Assembly (NCBI GenBank): GCA_948144175.1 | Contig: CANXME010002453.1 | Location: 1,668,001-1,732,000 of the forward strand | From: Closterium sp. NIES-65 | Taxonomy: Eukaryota > Streptophyta > Zygnematophyceae > Desmidiales > Closteriaceae | Direction: 5' to 3' | DNA length: 64,000 bases | Shown: piece after piece, positions 43,583 through 55,400 of the stretch | Position numbering within the stretch: the stretch's first letter is position 1 | How the letters are laid out: each line of letters opens with the position of its first letter | Program-made: the position numbers and the translations under genes | The notes under the pieces: generated by a model | Seen by the model: only the letters and a program-made list of their open reading frames with translations | Told to the model about the DNA's origin: nothing | Databases searched by the model: none

Positions 43583-44785
43583 ATGGCACCGACGCCGACA
43601 CTTAACAACGGGAACTCGTCCAACCCCGCCTTCGACAACGACCGTAACACCCGCGATTTGGCGGGCGAACGCCGTAACAAGCGACGGGCAGAAGATGGAC
43701 CGCCCGCCCCGACTGCAGTGGACGTGCTGCTGGGCGGGCTCGAGGTCAACAACTCGGCCAACGCCCAGCAGCACCCTTCGGCGCCAGTGGCGCCAGTGGC
43801 GCCTGAGGTGCCTGTGGCGCCAGTGGCACCTGCGGCGCAAGTGGCGACGCCCGCAGGCGTGGCACACGCCACTGACGCCGAGCACACGCCAGCACCCGCG
43901 GCTGGACCGTCGCGTCAGCGCCAGAGGAGGCGGACGGCGGTCTCCTCGTCTGACGCGACGACCGCCCCTGCGTTGACGCAGACGTTGACCCCGGACCAGG
44001 TCAACGCGCTGCTGTCCCTTCTACAGCAGCAGCCCGTCAGCGTTACAGCCGCGGAAACTGCACTACCCGCTGCATCTGCGTCGGCTAAAAAAGAAAATGC
44101 AAAAAAGGAAAAAGGCGCGAGAGGAGCAAGGACCATTCGGCACGACAACGACGCGGCAGCAGCAACACCCCCCACTCCAGCGGTCGACAACGACACCGAC
44201 GACTCTGAAGATGAAGCCGGTGAGGCTCCAGTCAACAATGTTAATTTTAATGGCACGGAACACCTTCCCCCCCTCCCTTCTTCTAACCTCACCTTTTCGG
44301 CGGCAACATTCGTCAACGACTCCGTGCGAGAGCAAGCGGAGCTGCTGGAGGACTTGCGCGCGTACCTGCTGCACGCGGAATATAAGGCGCAGCGCGGAGA
44401 CCCAGCGGGCGGGCTCGAACTCATCTCGCACGCTCTCAACCTCATCTCGGGGCGTTTCGAGGTGCTTCAAGTGGAGGACGCATCCGACTTCCGCACGGCG
44501 AAGCGCTTCAAGTTGTACCAGCAGAAGAGCCTGCTGACTTCTCGACCCTTCAAGCAGGCGGTCGCAGACATGGCGGCAATGGACCGTGCGGCAAGCGGAT
44601 ATGCTCGTGCCAACCGCGGCGGAAACAACGCGCCGTTGCCGTTTTTACCCAAGCGGGCCCCCCCGCCCACGGCCAATTGCCGCGGGTTTCGGGGCTCGTG
44701 CTTCCGCTGCGGCCAGCCGGGCCACGTGGCAAGTGCCTGCCCTAGGAACGGGCACGGCGGCCAAGGACCCGCTCCGGTGGTGTAG
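43583..44785 (+). CDS. DIRS-like ORF1 (Gag-like, zinc knuckle)
   Basis: 400 residues from the ATG at 43583. The N-terminal half is low-complexity with Val-Ala-Pro repeats. The middle (about residues 230-350) is more ordered and helical. A CCHC knuckle, CFRCGQPGHVASAC (C-x2-C-x4-H-x4-C), lies near the C-terminus and should bind nucleic acid. This is the usual first frame of DIRS and Ty3-like elements; sequence outside the knuckle is not recognisable. No internal stop or frameshift. Confidence 0.85.
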   Translation: MAPTPTLNNGNSSNPAFDNDRNTRDLAGERRNKRRAEDGPPAPTAVDVLLGGLEVNNSANAQQHPSAPVAPVAPEVPVAPVAPAAQVATPAGVAHATDAEHTPAPAAGPSRQRQRRRTAVSSSDATTAPALTQTLTPDQVNALLSLLQQQPVSVTAAETALPAASASAKKENAKKEKGARGARTIRHDNDAAAATPPTPAVDNDTDDSEDEAGEAPVNNVNFNGTEHLPPLPSSNLTFSAATFVNDSVREQAELLEDLRAYLLHAEYKAQRGDPAGGLELISHALNLISGRFEVLQVEDASDFRTAKRFKLYQQKSLLTSRPFKQAVADMAAMDRAASGYARANRGGNNAPLPFLPKRAPPPTANCRGFRGSCFRCGQPGHVASACPRNGHGGQGPAPVV

Positions 44786-45021
44786 GAGCGGGCCATGGGA
44801 ATAGGCGCTTGAGCGCTAGGTACGGTGCACTTTTGAGTGCGAAAACCGTGGGCAACCCTAGGGGTTTGCGATGGCAAGAGGCCAGCCCTAGTGAAGGGTA
44901 GGAATAGGCCCTGGGCCTAGGATAGGGAAGAGGAGCAACAACCCCCTCGGTCCCATGTGGTTCACCGCTCGGTAGCATGATGCATGCTAGGAGAGCATTG
45001 CTATGTGTGTTGGTTGATTTG

Positions 45022-45025
<4 letters not shown>

Positions 45026-45094
<69 letters not shown>
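45026..45094. repeat. Poly(A) run of about 68 bases
   Basis: Uninterrupted A-run between ORF1 and the RT frame of the DIRS-like element. An internal A-run of this length is unusual and may reflect repeat expansion. Confidence 0.97.
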
Positions 45095-45097
<3 letters not shown>

Positions 45098-45154
45098 ACC
45101 TTCTTAAAGGCCTACTATTTTGGCAAAGAGACTCTGAAACAATCAAGAGGAGGA

Positions 45155-45369
45155 TCAGAGAGAGAGAGAGAGAGAGAGAGAGTGTGTGTGTGTGCGAGAG
45201 AGAGCGAGAGAGAGAGAGAGGGGGAGAAAGTAAGAGAGAAAGAGAAAGAACGAGATACAACATGGTGGGCACGCATGTCCAGGATTCTACGCACCAGCCC
45301 CCATGAACTACGAGTAAGAGAGAGCATGAAAGAGAGAGGGAGAGGGAGAGAGCGAGAGAGAGAGAGAGA

Positions 45370-45410
<41 letters not shown>

Positions 45411-45460
45411 AGAGAGAAAGAGAGAAAGAGAAAGAGAGAACAAGAGAGAATAAGAGAAAC
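45155..45460. repeat. (AG)n microsatellite block
   Basis: GAGAGA-rich sequence with a short GT stretch, in two blocks separated by about 70 bases of ordinary sequence (CATGGTGGGCACGCATGTCC...). Downstream of the poly(A) run. Confidence 0.97.
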
Positions 45461-45701
45461 ACAATGGACAAGTGTGTCCATGGCCATAGGCATCATCTCC
45501 CATGCACTAAGGGCAGGCACAACCACATCCTACCGAGTGCACGCTGGGCCGAAAAAAAGAAAAAGAAAAGTAGGAAACGAGGAGAAGAAGAAGCGCCGTT
45601 TCGCGCCCGACACATTCGTTGACATTTCCGTCGGTTGTTATTTTCTTCACACATTTGATCAATGGTTGCCCGTACATGTATATGCACACACATGCTTTAA
45701 C

Positions 45702-47723
45702 ATGGAATACTCAACCCGTATACCACTTGGCCTCCCATGCACAGGAGCACGACGGTGCGAGGCGACATGCTACGATGACCCGTACGAATTTGCCGTTACA
45801 GACAGAACTATTACACAGATGCGCGGTCGTCTTCGCGCGACCTTTGCGTGGTGGAGCTCATGGTGCCCCAGCAGCCTCGTTCTCTCCGTCATCGCCAAGG
45901 GTTACTGGTTGCCATGGAGCCACGGCCCACCACAACCTTTCCACGATCGCAATCATGTCGGGGCAAACACGCATGCTACGTCCACACGTACCGCCATCCA
46001 AGAACTCATAGAGACGGGAGCGGCAGTTCCGATGGCCGCAACGGAGCTCAAGTGCATAAGTCCACTTAACGTGGTCGAAAAAAAAGACAAATGCAGGCTC
46101 ATTCTTGATCTGAGAAAGGTCAACGCTAACTTGATTGTCCCCAAGTTCAAGTACGAGGGGCTCAGCCGTGTCGCCGACCTGGCGCGCGTTGGGGACTGGA
46201 TGTTCTCCATTGACCTCAAATCCGGTTACCATCACATCGACATCCACCCATCGTGCTGGAAGTTCCTTGGCTTCAAATTCGATAAGCGCACATACGCATT
46301 TCGTTCACTACCATTCGGCCTCGCGACGGCTCCATTCGTCTTTACACAGCTCATCAAGCAACTAGCTCGGCGTTGGCGAGAACAAGGCATCCGAGTCGTA
46401 CCTTACGTGGATGACATCTCATTCCTCTGCCAGTCGAAAGCCGATGCGCAAGCAATCTGCCAGCAGGTGACATTGGACCTCAAAGAGGCAGGCCTTGTGA
46501 TAAACGCGAAGAAATCACAACTGTCACCATCGCAACATCTCCGATTCCTGGGCGTAGAACTGGAGACCGACACCGGCCGATTCTCCATCGGTCCCGACCG
46601 ACGAGCCTCACTACATGCAACCATCCGGAACCTCCTGAGCGCAAGCAGGGCATGCCGACCAGTCCCGGTCCGCCACGTGGCCAGAATCACTGGCATGCTT
46701 GCATCGATGGGTGTCGCACTTGGCGCGACCGCTCGCGCATTCAGCCACGCTATGTTACAAGTGATCAGCGAAGCACCGTCATGGAAAAGCAGCGTGGTTA
46801 TCCCCCCATCTGCAGCAGAGGAGCTCCAATTTTGGCTCGAGGAATTTGACCGTTTCAACGGCGCACCTTTTCACGTCAGGAACAGCTACGACGCAGTAAT
46901 CCATGTGGATGCCAGCTCTCATGGTTGGGGCGCCACTCTGACCACATTTCCGGGCGGCCTCGAAGAAGCTAGCGCAACCATGTCAGAGCCGCTACAAGGA
47001 ACGTCCAGCACGCGACGCGAGATCAAAGGCGTCCTTTGGGCGCTCCAAACATACGTGACTAACATCAAGCAAAAACACGTTCTCGTGCGGGTGGACAACC
47101 AGGGCGTGTTCTTCATCCTTCGAAAAGGCGGCTCTCACAGCCCCGACCTCGCAACGGCATGCAAGAGCATCATCCGAACATGCATGGAGCTTGGCACGCG
47201 CTTGATCATCGAATGGATTCCGCGCGAGCTCAATACACACGCCGACGAACTTTCAAAAATGGTCGACCACGACGATTACGCGCTGAAAACGCCGTGGTTC
47301 CGCATCTTGGAACGTCGTTGGGGGCCCCACTCCATCGACCTCTTCGCAAACTCCCGCAACACCCAACTGCCGCGCTTCTGCACAAAGATTCCCCACCCAG
47401 AAGCCATCGCAGTTGATGCGTTCTCGATCGCGTGGACACCCGAAAACAACTTCGCCTTCCCCCCGCCCCAACTGGTCCCAGCCGTCCTCCATCACGCACA
47501 ACGCACCCATGCATCACTCACACTGATAGTTCCGCACTGGCCAGGTGCAAGCTGGTGGCCACTTTTGCAACCCTCCCCATGCACTTGGGCTCCACACATC
47601 CACGCGCACATCCCTCTGACACACGGAAGCCAATGCCTAGACGCAGGGTCCCATTCCAATGCTTTCTCAGGCATGGGACTACCGCACAGCCCAATTATTG
47701 CACTGAGAATGGCATTTGACTAA
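45702..47723 (+). CDS. DIRS-like reverse transcriptase/RNase H
   Basis: 673 residues from the ATG at 45702; the frame is open from further upstream. RT motifs: ISPLNVVEKKDKCRLILDLR, SIDLKSGYHHIDIH, FRSLPFGLATAPFVFT, VPYVDDISF (catalytic YVDD near 46400) and LRFLGVELET. RNase H: HVDASSHGWGATL, RREIKGVLWAL and VDNQGVFFIL, then IEWIPRELNTHADELSK. The remaining part has the IDLFANSRNTQLPRF and WPGASWWPLL blocks typical of DIRS/Ngaro elements. It overlaps the recombinase frame by a few bases in another frame. Intact throughout. Confidence 0.95.
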   Translation: MEYSTRIPLGLPCTGARRCEATCYDDPYEFAVTDRTITQMRGRLRATFAWWSSWCPSSLVLSVIAKGYWLPWSHGPPQPFHDRNHVGANTHATSTRTAIQELIETGAAVPMAATELKCISPLNVVEKKDKCRLILDLRKVNANLIVPKFKYEGLSRVADLARVGDWMFSIDLKSGYHHIDIHPSCWKFLGFKFDKRTYAFRSLPFGLATAPFVFTQLIKQLARRWREQGIRVVPYVDDISFLCQSKADAQAICQQVTLDLKEAGLVINAKKSQLSPSQHLRFLGVELETDTGRFSIGPDRRASLHATIRNLLSASRACRPVPVRHVARITGMLASMGVALGATARAFSHAMLQVISEAPSWKSSVVIPPSAAEELQFWLEEFDRFNGAPFHVRNSYDAVIHVDASSHGWGATLTTFPGGLEEASATMSEPLQGTSSTRREIKGVLWALQTYVTNIKQKHVLVRVDNQGVFFILRKGGSHSPDLATACKSIIRTCMELGTRLIIEWIPRELNTHADELSKMVDHDDYALKTPWFRILERRWGPHSIDLFANSRNTQLPRFCTKIPHPEAIAVDAFSIAWTPENNFAFPPPQLVPAVLHHAQRTHASLTLIVPHWPGASWWPLLQPSPCTWAPHIHAHIPLTHGSQCLDAGSHSNAFSGMGLPHSPIIALRMAFD

Positions 47724-48786
47724 TTCAAAACATCAACGCCCTGTGTTCAGATTTGCTCCCAAAGTTACACGACCAAATGATCAACATGCTCGCGCAATCT
47801 CGAGCCGATTCTACGATCCGGACATACGAACCATACTGGGCCAAGTTTCGAGCCTTCTGCACAAAAGTGAACCTCCCATTTCTTCCGGCTCCGACATGAC
47901 CCTCGCGCTCTACCTGGTACACGCAATCCGACGCAAAGCCACCCTGTCCGTAGTGCAGCTGACGTGCTCGGCGGTCAGCTTCGCTCATCGCATGACTGGG
48001 AGCAAATGCCCGACAACCGGACCGTTCACCACCCAAGTCCGTGACTGTGCAAAACGACACTGCCCTCGCCCTACTCGTATGAAAGAACCCGTATCGATCC
48101 AACAAGTCCGGGACATGGCCGCGAGTTACTTGCAGTCCGACGATCCAGCGACGTTTCAGAAAGGGTTGATCCCCATCCTCATGTACTCAGGATTCCTGCG
48201 ATATTCGGACCTGGCAGCCATAAAATGGCAAGACATCCAATTCGACGACGAGGTCATGTGGATTCTCATACCACACTCCAAGACCGATTAGGCTGGTCAT
48301 GGCACTTGGATTCCCATTGCAGCAACGACAGACCCTTGTTGCCCAGTGCGCTGCACCCGACGCTTCATCCAACTGGCCGGCTATGGCCCACAGTCAGAGG
48401 GACCATTGATTCGGGTCTTCGGCCACGCTTCAACCAGCGAGGGCCAAGCAAGGCCACCCTCATACACCACGATCCGGAACTGGTGTAAGGAAGCCTTCGC
48501 AAAAGTGGGCCTTGGAGACCTGCAGCTCGGCACACATTCTTTCCGAAAAGGTGCAGCCACAGTAGCAGCCAACACGGGCGTGCCAGACAGGGTCTTCAAA
48601 CGGCTGGGCAGATGGCGAAGCGACTCAGCAAAGGAAATGTATGTTACACCATACGTCGAGCCTCTTATCGAAGCCTCCCGTAACCTACAAGACCTGACGC
48701 ATGCAGCGTCGTCGGCACAACACTCAGAGGCACTCGTACGCAACCGGAGGCCCCCGCTGCCCATGTCTCAGAGACCTCATTTGTAA
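47716..48786 (+). pseudogene. DIRS-like tyrosine recombinase, interrupted by one TAG
   Basis: One frame runs from the end of the RT gene to TAA at 48784-48786 with a single in-frame TAG at 48289-48291. Catalytic signatures: Arg in YSGFLRYSDLAAIKW, His-x-x-Arg in GTHSFRKGAAT, and Tyr in KEMYVTPYV. It replaces integrase in this class and inserts a circular DNA copy without target duplication. The TAG follows HSKTD, where relatives commonly have Gln; the change fits CAG to TAG. No ATG at the start, so translation probably depends on the overlap with the RT frame. Confidence 0.9.
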
Positions 48787-48838
48787 TGAGAACGATGCCA
48801 ATTGATAAGAATAAGAAAGCAAGCTTTCTCAATTTTTT

Positions 48839-49124
48839 AGACTAAAATTTTGAGGCACCTCTGACAGACAGAGTTCCAGGAGGGGTGTACTCTGAGGCCT
48901 CAAACTACCTCAAAACGAATCTAGGGGCCTGGTTGAAATGGCAAGAAGAAAATGAACAATTTGGTGCTCTAAATATATAATTTCTTATCTTTCACTATAT
49001 AAGCGCCGGCGCTTATGGCCGTTACTCAATTACAAGCGCCCCCCCTAAAAAAAATGATTTTTTTATAAGCGCATATGCGCTACTATCCGGGGCCATACGG
49101 TAGCTTTTGATTCAGGTACTCCTA
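48839..49124. repeat. Direct repeat, right copy
   Basis: Second copy of 33405-33690. Beyond it the sequence continues as GTGTAGAGC..., presumably the original flank; in the left copy the Copia LTR begins at that same point. Confidence 0.93.
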
Positions 49125-49443
49125 GTGTAGAGCATGAAAGCTGCACTTCGTTGGACCTTCTGAATGTTTGGAACATTTTGCAGAGGATCATTTCACAGCA
49201 CTAGCCTTGTTCAGTTCCGAAGGAGATAAGGAAGACACAGTAAGGAAACTAGACGGGAATATCACGCGACCAAATGATTTTATAACGAGAACATCTCTTC
49301 CCATCCCACACTCCCACTAGGATTTTTTTCCGTATCCTGTCCTGATGTTATTAGGGTTCTTCTTAGCGACATATTTTTGTGTCTGCATTTCCTTCCCCCC
49401 GTCCGTCCCGTCGTCGTACCTCGCTCATACGCGCAACGCCAGC
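49125..49443. promoter_or_regulatory. 5' flank of RBP45/47
   Basis: About 320 bases before the start codon; must contain the promoter and leader. No specific motif claimed. Confidence 0.45.
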
Positions 49444-52400
49444 ATGCAGCCAGCAGCACCCCCCGCGGGTCAATGGGGAGGAGCACAAGCCGCGACCGGC
49501 GCCGGCGCTGGCGCAGGCGGAGCGGATGAGCCACGGACGCTGTGGGTGGGGGATCTGCAGTACTGGATGGACGAGACTTACTTATGGAACGCGTTTGCGT
49601 CCACGGGCCAGGTCAGTTGGCGTGCCTTTGACCTCTAGAATTATCGGGTAATTTTACGATTCAGCAGTAGCGGACGGACGGGAACCTCTGGAACGTGTTC
49701 GCGTCCGCATGCGTGTATAAGCGAGAAATTGTCATAAATAAATAATTTCTCTCTCAGAGACCTCCAGTACTGTATTGTTGAGGCGCTTTTTAGTACGCGT
49801 TCCATCAATGGGACTTTTCGTTCTACAGGCGTGGACAGTCAATGTTCCATCGACCTCTACAAGCGTTTCGGTTAAAAAAAGAAGGATTTGAAGGATCGGC
49901 GTCGAGACCTACCTTTTCTGCCACGTACGAGGGCTTGAGGTGTCAAAGCGTTTTAAATTTTCTATAAGATCTCTCTCGCAATGATTTGCAAAGTTAGACG
50001 GGCGAAACACTTCTCTCGCAACGCTTGCAACGCCTGGTATTCTGATCTGTTCTATTCTGATATTTGGGGATGCATGGATCATTCAAAACAGGGCAACGGG
50101 GCAGCCGGCGGAGTAAAAGCTAGTGGAGTTCAATTGAACTGCTATCTAGTTATCCCTCCCCAAACCCGCTACCTCCCCCCCTTTTACCGTGGTACTTACC
50201 CCCTGTCCATCCCCAAAGGTTGCAAATGCGAAGATCATTCGCAATAGGGGGCCAGGGCAGCTCGAGGGGTACGGGTTCGTGGAGTTCACGACTCATGCAG
50301 CAGTGCAGCAAGCTCTAATAACCTCTCCCCTCCAACCCCCCCGCCCCCCCACAACGTCCCGTCCATCCCCGCAGGTTGCTAACCCTAAAATCATCCGCAA
50401 CAGGGCGACAGGGCAGCCCGAGGGGTACGGGTTCGTGGAGTTCACGACTCATGCAGCAGCGGCGCAGGCGCTAGCGACCTACCAGGGCACGCCCATGCCT
50501 CAGGCGGAGCAGCAGCCGTTCCGCATCAATTGGGCCGCGTTTGGCGCCGGGGAAAAAGGGTGAGGGCGGGGGGGGGGTTGTGGGTGGGGAATTTGCGGGG
50601 AAAAGGACATGGAATGTGTGAAGTAAGGGTGGGGAAAGCGTGGGGTGTGTGGGGAGGCGGGGTGTGTGGGTGGAGGTGCTTGGGAGCACCGCACGCTCTG
50701 ACCACCTACCAGGGCACGCCCATGCCTTAGGCGGAGCAGCAGCCCTTCTGCATCAACTGGGCCGCGTTGGGCGCCGGGGAAAAATGGTGAGGAGGGGGGA
50801 GGCGTGGGGGAAAAGGGCGGGGATTATCCGGGGGAAAGGATGGGGAATGCGTGAAGTAATGGTATTGAAGGCGTGGTGTGTGGATGGGTTGGGGTGGGTG
50901 GGTGGAGGTACCTGATACTGAGAGCGCAGCTGCTAGCGACCTACCAAGGCATGCCGATGCCTCAGGCTGAGCAACAGCCGTTCTGCATCAACTGGGCCAG
51001 AGAAAAAGGCTGTTGAGGGGGCGAGAAGGGGGGAGTTAAGGTTGGGAAATGCGAGAGCGGATTCCTCCATATTCGTGGAGACGGGCAGGCGAACAGACGG
51101 GCAGGAGTTCTCCCCGTGTATGGAGGCGTTACTCGTGGGTGAACTGGCTCCAGATGTGAATGAATATCTGCTCTGCACAACCTTTTATCACTTCCCCCCC
51201 CAACCCCCCCTCACCCGCATCCCACCTTTGTACCAGTGGTGGGTGGCCAGCAGACGGGCAGGAGTTCTCCATATTCGTGGGCGACCTCGCTCCAGACGTG
51301 AACGACTTCTTTTTAACTCCTCCTTCCATCCTTGGCCCCCTCTCCCCCCCCTCTCCCCCCCTCTCCCCCTCTTCTTTCCCAACACCCCAGTGGCGGCCGC
51401 CCAGCGGACGGGCAGGAGTTCTCCATATTCGTGGGCGACCTCGCTCCAGACGTGAACGACTACCTTCTCTGTGAAACCTTCCGCTGCCGCTACGGCTCTG
51501 TCAGAGGCGCCAAGGTGAGGGGCGGGGAAGGGGATAGGGTTCTGGATCCCAGGCTTAGGGTTTAGGGCGAGAGGGGTGTGGGGGTGAGGGGGGCGTGTGG
51601 ATGGAGTGGTGTGTCTGGCAAGTGACGCTTGGCTCCAGACGTGAACGACTATCTGCTCTGCGAGACCTTCCGCTGCCGCTACGCCTCTGTCAGAGGCGCC
51701 AAGGTGAGGGGTGGGGAAGGGCTTTAATCTTGAGGGTTTAACGACTTAGAGCTTGAGGGCTTAAGGTTTAGGGTTGAGGACAGAAGTGGGCGAACAAGGG
51801 GTATCGCTTCGTGCAGCTTTCCTCTGGACTTACCTTCTTCTCCTTTCCCATCAAAATCTCCCACCTCCTCCCTCCCCCCCCCCCGCTCCCCGCGCCTGTC
51901 CCCCTCTTTGCCTTCCCCTTCTACTTAACAGGTGGTGCTGGTCAATGTCAGTGGGCGTACCAAGGGGTGTGGCTTTGCGCGATTTTCCCCAAGGGCCTCC
52001 CTTACCCCTCCCCCTTCTCCCTCTCCTCCCCCCACCAACCTCCCCCTCCCAGCAACCTCCCTTCCCCCCACCAACCTCCCTTCCCCCCACCGGACATCAG
52101 GTGGTGGTGGACAACGTGAGTGGGCGCACCAAGGGACATGGCTTTGTGCCATTTTTATCAGAGAACTTACTTTCCCTCCATCCCCCACCGCCTTGTTCCC
52201 CAACCCCCGCTTCCCCCCTCCCCTTTCCTGTTCTATCCGCCCTTTCTTCCCCCACTGGGCATCAGGTGGTGGTGGACAATGTGAGTGGGCGCACCAAGGG
52301 TTACGGCTTCGTGCGATTCTCTTCGGAGGAGGAGCGGGACCGCGCGTTGCACGAGATGAACGGCCAGATGTGCTCCTCCCGCCCCATGCGCATCAGCGTT

Positions 52401-55400
52401 GCCACTCCCAAGAAGCCTGGAGCGCCGGGGCAAGGTGAGGGACTGGAGGGGTGTGAGGGTCGGATGGGGTAGGGTTAAATATGGGCAAGTGGCGAGTCGA
52501 GTAAAACTTGACTCGTTTTGGCGAGTTTTTTGTTGCACTCGCGAGTTTTAATTGTCGAGTTTTTTTTGCCAAAAATCAAACTCGAAAATCGCCCATAATA
52601 TCGAGTTTTTCAAAAGCTCGTACGAGTTTTGAAAAAGCTCGTTCGAGTCAAGTAAAACTCGACTCGAACTTAACCAGCACCCACAGCCACCACTTTAGCC
52701 ACACAGCACCAGCCAGAGGGTGCACAGAAATAAGGTCCATCCACGCCCACTCAACATAGCAACTACAATTTTGAGGTCGACATCCCTCAACCCAACACCC
52801 ACCAGCATTCCAGTCCTACATCACCCCCACACTTTCACACCCCAACCGTGCTGCACAACGCCTGGTGCAATAGTGTCCTGACAAGAGGTGTGGGGAAACA
52901 CCTCCAGCAGCCCACTCCCGCAGATAAAAGCCACGCATTCAAGCACCTGCTGAAACCTAGACAACGGTTACAAACCAGCAGCAATGTACCAAGCATATTG
53001 AGAAGAAAGGCCAAGTCTAGCGCTCTGGTGAGCGTCAGAGAGGGAGATTAATTTAGAGAATAGCTATTCTAATAAATAAAGATGTCTACTATCCTGATCT
53101 GAACATGCAAAAATGGGGCCCTTCGCTCACAACTCCTCATCCAGGTCCACTCCCACTTTGTCATCCACCATGGCCACCATGGCGGCCTTTCCCAATGGGG
53201 TGCCCGGGTACAAAGCGATCCATAACTTCAAGGTCATGCATGCCTCAACGCGTTCAGCACCCAACCTGTGCCGCTGCCATGTGATGAGGTTCCTGCCTTG
53301 TGAGAAGAGCCTCTCAGTGGCAGCAGAGGTGGCTGGAATGGCCAAGTAGTCCTTTGCCATAGCCTGCAGCCCCTCCAAATCACCCCTACGACGCCAGTAT
53401 GCAAGGGGGTTTGTGGATAGGGGCTGCATGGGCTCCTCAAGGTAAATCTGGATTTCATCCTTGTTCTCTGCTGCCTGCTTCGCACGCAACGCCGTCAGGC
53501 GTGCCACGAGTCCTCCCGAATCATGATTCTGGCCCCCAAACAGGTTCAGCCCCCTCCGAGTCGTCCCGCTGCTGCTGCCACTACCCCCGGCCGCTGTGCT
53601 GCTAGTCCCGCCCAAGCCCACCACCATCAGCTCCCCTCTTCCCTTCCCAGTAGCCGCCTCTTGCTCGCGCCGCACCTTCTCCTTGTATGGCTGCCACTTC
53701 GCACGCACAAGAGCCAGTACCTCCTCCGAGGGCACGTGAGATACCGCCCTGCCCATGTTGCTGCTCCCGTCCTCGAGCTCTAAGTACCCGAGCTTGAATG
53801 CCGGGTCCAAGAAGGTAGCGACACACAGCTCATCACTGCTGCTGTAGTAATACTCCTGCAGCTTGCCCAAGGAAGCGTCGATGCACTTCCGCATGATCAC
53901 GGAGGGAGGGGAGGTGGTGCTGTCCCTGATCTTCTCGAGCGAATCCATAAGCTCGTTGTATTGCGGCACCACCCGGCTCGCAGTCGGGTACAGGGACCCC
54001 TCCGCTGCCAAAGTCACAGCGTTGAAGGGCATGACGAACTTTGCAAGTTCCTCAAGCGCGTCCCACTGCTCAGCAGAAATGCGCAGCGGTGGCGCATCAA
54101 CTGGAGCATTGGCCTGTGAAGGCGAGTGGGGCGGGTACAAGGGGGAGGCAAGGATTGGGGGGCGGGTACAAGTGGGAGGCAAGGATTGGGGGGCGGGTAC
54201 TACTGTGTTGGCCAAAAATAAGAGTCCAGCTCACGTCTCACGGCTGAATTAGCAAGGCGGGTGGGCGAGGGTATGCTCACAACTGTGTGCCAAATGAGCC
54301 TGCTGCACTTGAGACAACGGCGTTTTTCGTCCTTGGCGCCTAAATTCTCGAAACATGGTGTCGCAGCTGAACGGGACTTTCTAGGCTTTCTGGCGGCCTT
54401 TGGATTAACCACAGCTGCAGGCGCGGTAGGAGCAGCATTGGGTGGTGGACGTGGCTGAGAACAACCCACGCCTCCGTTCCCACCAGCCCCCCTCTTTGCA
54501 ACTCGTCCCCCTCCTCCACGCGCTCTCCCACCCGCTCTTCCAACCTTTCCCCCACCGCGATCCTGCCTCAATCCGCCACCACGCTTCTTAGAAGGTTCCT
54601 GGTCGACCATAGCACGATTCCCCTTCGCATCCGCCTTTGTAGCCCGTTGTAGACCTCGTGGTGTTTTTGTGGCCCCCTCTTCCTCATTTTCCAATCCAAC
54701 AAAGTCCTCTTCCCTATCCTCCTCAACCTCATCATCCTCAGCATTGTACATCTCTTCCTCTGCGATGTCACCTTCTTATCCTCCTCCTCCTCCTCCTCCT
54801 CCTCCTCCTCCTCCTCCTCCTCCTCCTCCTCCTCCTCCTCCTCCTCCTCCTCCTCCTCCTCCTCCTCCTCCTCCTCCTCCTCCTCATCTGCCTCATCCCC
54901 ATGCTCCTCCCCTCCCCCCTTTACATAAATATCATTCCCACCCTCACTCTCCCTCATGACTTGGCCGGACAACTCTTCCATGAATGCATTGCTAAACCAT
55001 TCTGTTACAACCCCCCTCTGCTGCCTCCCCCCACGCCTTCCGCAATCCCTCCGCCTTCCCCGCCTGCACCTCCTCCCGAGGCATGGGTCCGCCGCCCCCA
55101 ACCCCCCCACCCTTGTGGTTATCATCCGCCTGCCGTGCCCCATCAACCCCCATTCCAGCCATGGCAGACCCCGCCACCATGGGGACAGCAACGTCCCCTA
55201 CCGCCCCCTGCTCGGCCCCTGCAGATGTACTTGCGGCGGATGAACCCCCTGAAGCCATGTCTCTACCTCGCCCACCACCCTTGGCGGACGCTTGCAACAC
55301 CTTTGCAGCGTCCGCAGCTGTTGCAATGGCTTGATAACGGCTTTGCTCCGATCTGGGGAGGGCGTGGAGCTCGATGTCATCTCCATTGACATCCTCACCG

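Larger units (their letters stand above)
43159..48838 (+). mobile_element. DIRS-like tyrosine-recombinase retrotransposon
   Basis: ORF1 with a zinc knuckle, an RT/RNase H frame and a tyrosine recombinase frame occur in DIRS order on the plus strand. The termini carry partial inverted repeats: left ATTGTGAAAGC...CAATTGGCATCGTC near 43330-43370, right near 48790-48833 in inverted form. The left end also forms a hairpin (GCAGCTGCGCTTTCACAATA against TATTGTGAAAGCGAAGCTGC). The exact left boundary is uncertain. The right boundary is sharp where sequence matching 33405 begins (48839). Confidence 0.88.

Noticed and set aside
45096..45503. Leu/Ser-rich membrane-like frames
   Set aside because: Translation of the AG microsatellite.
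34005..48786. TAG read as glutamine (alternative genetic code), suggested by three TAGs at Gln positions in retroelements
   Set aside because: Host genes here (RPB9, SUMO-like, HMGS, RBP45/47) end at TAG at the expected family length, so TAG is a stop. Deamination at CAG sites is simpler.
54568..55389. Poly-Glu or poly-Leu/Pro proteins at the TCC microsatellite
   Set aside because: Produced by the microsatellite inside a decayed hAT transposase; not an independent gene.
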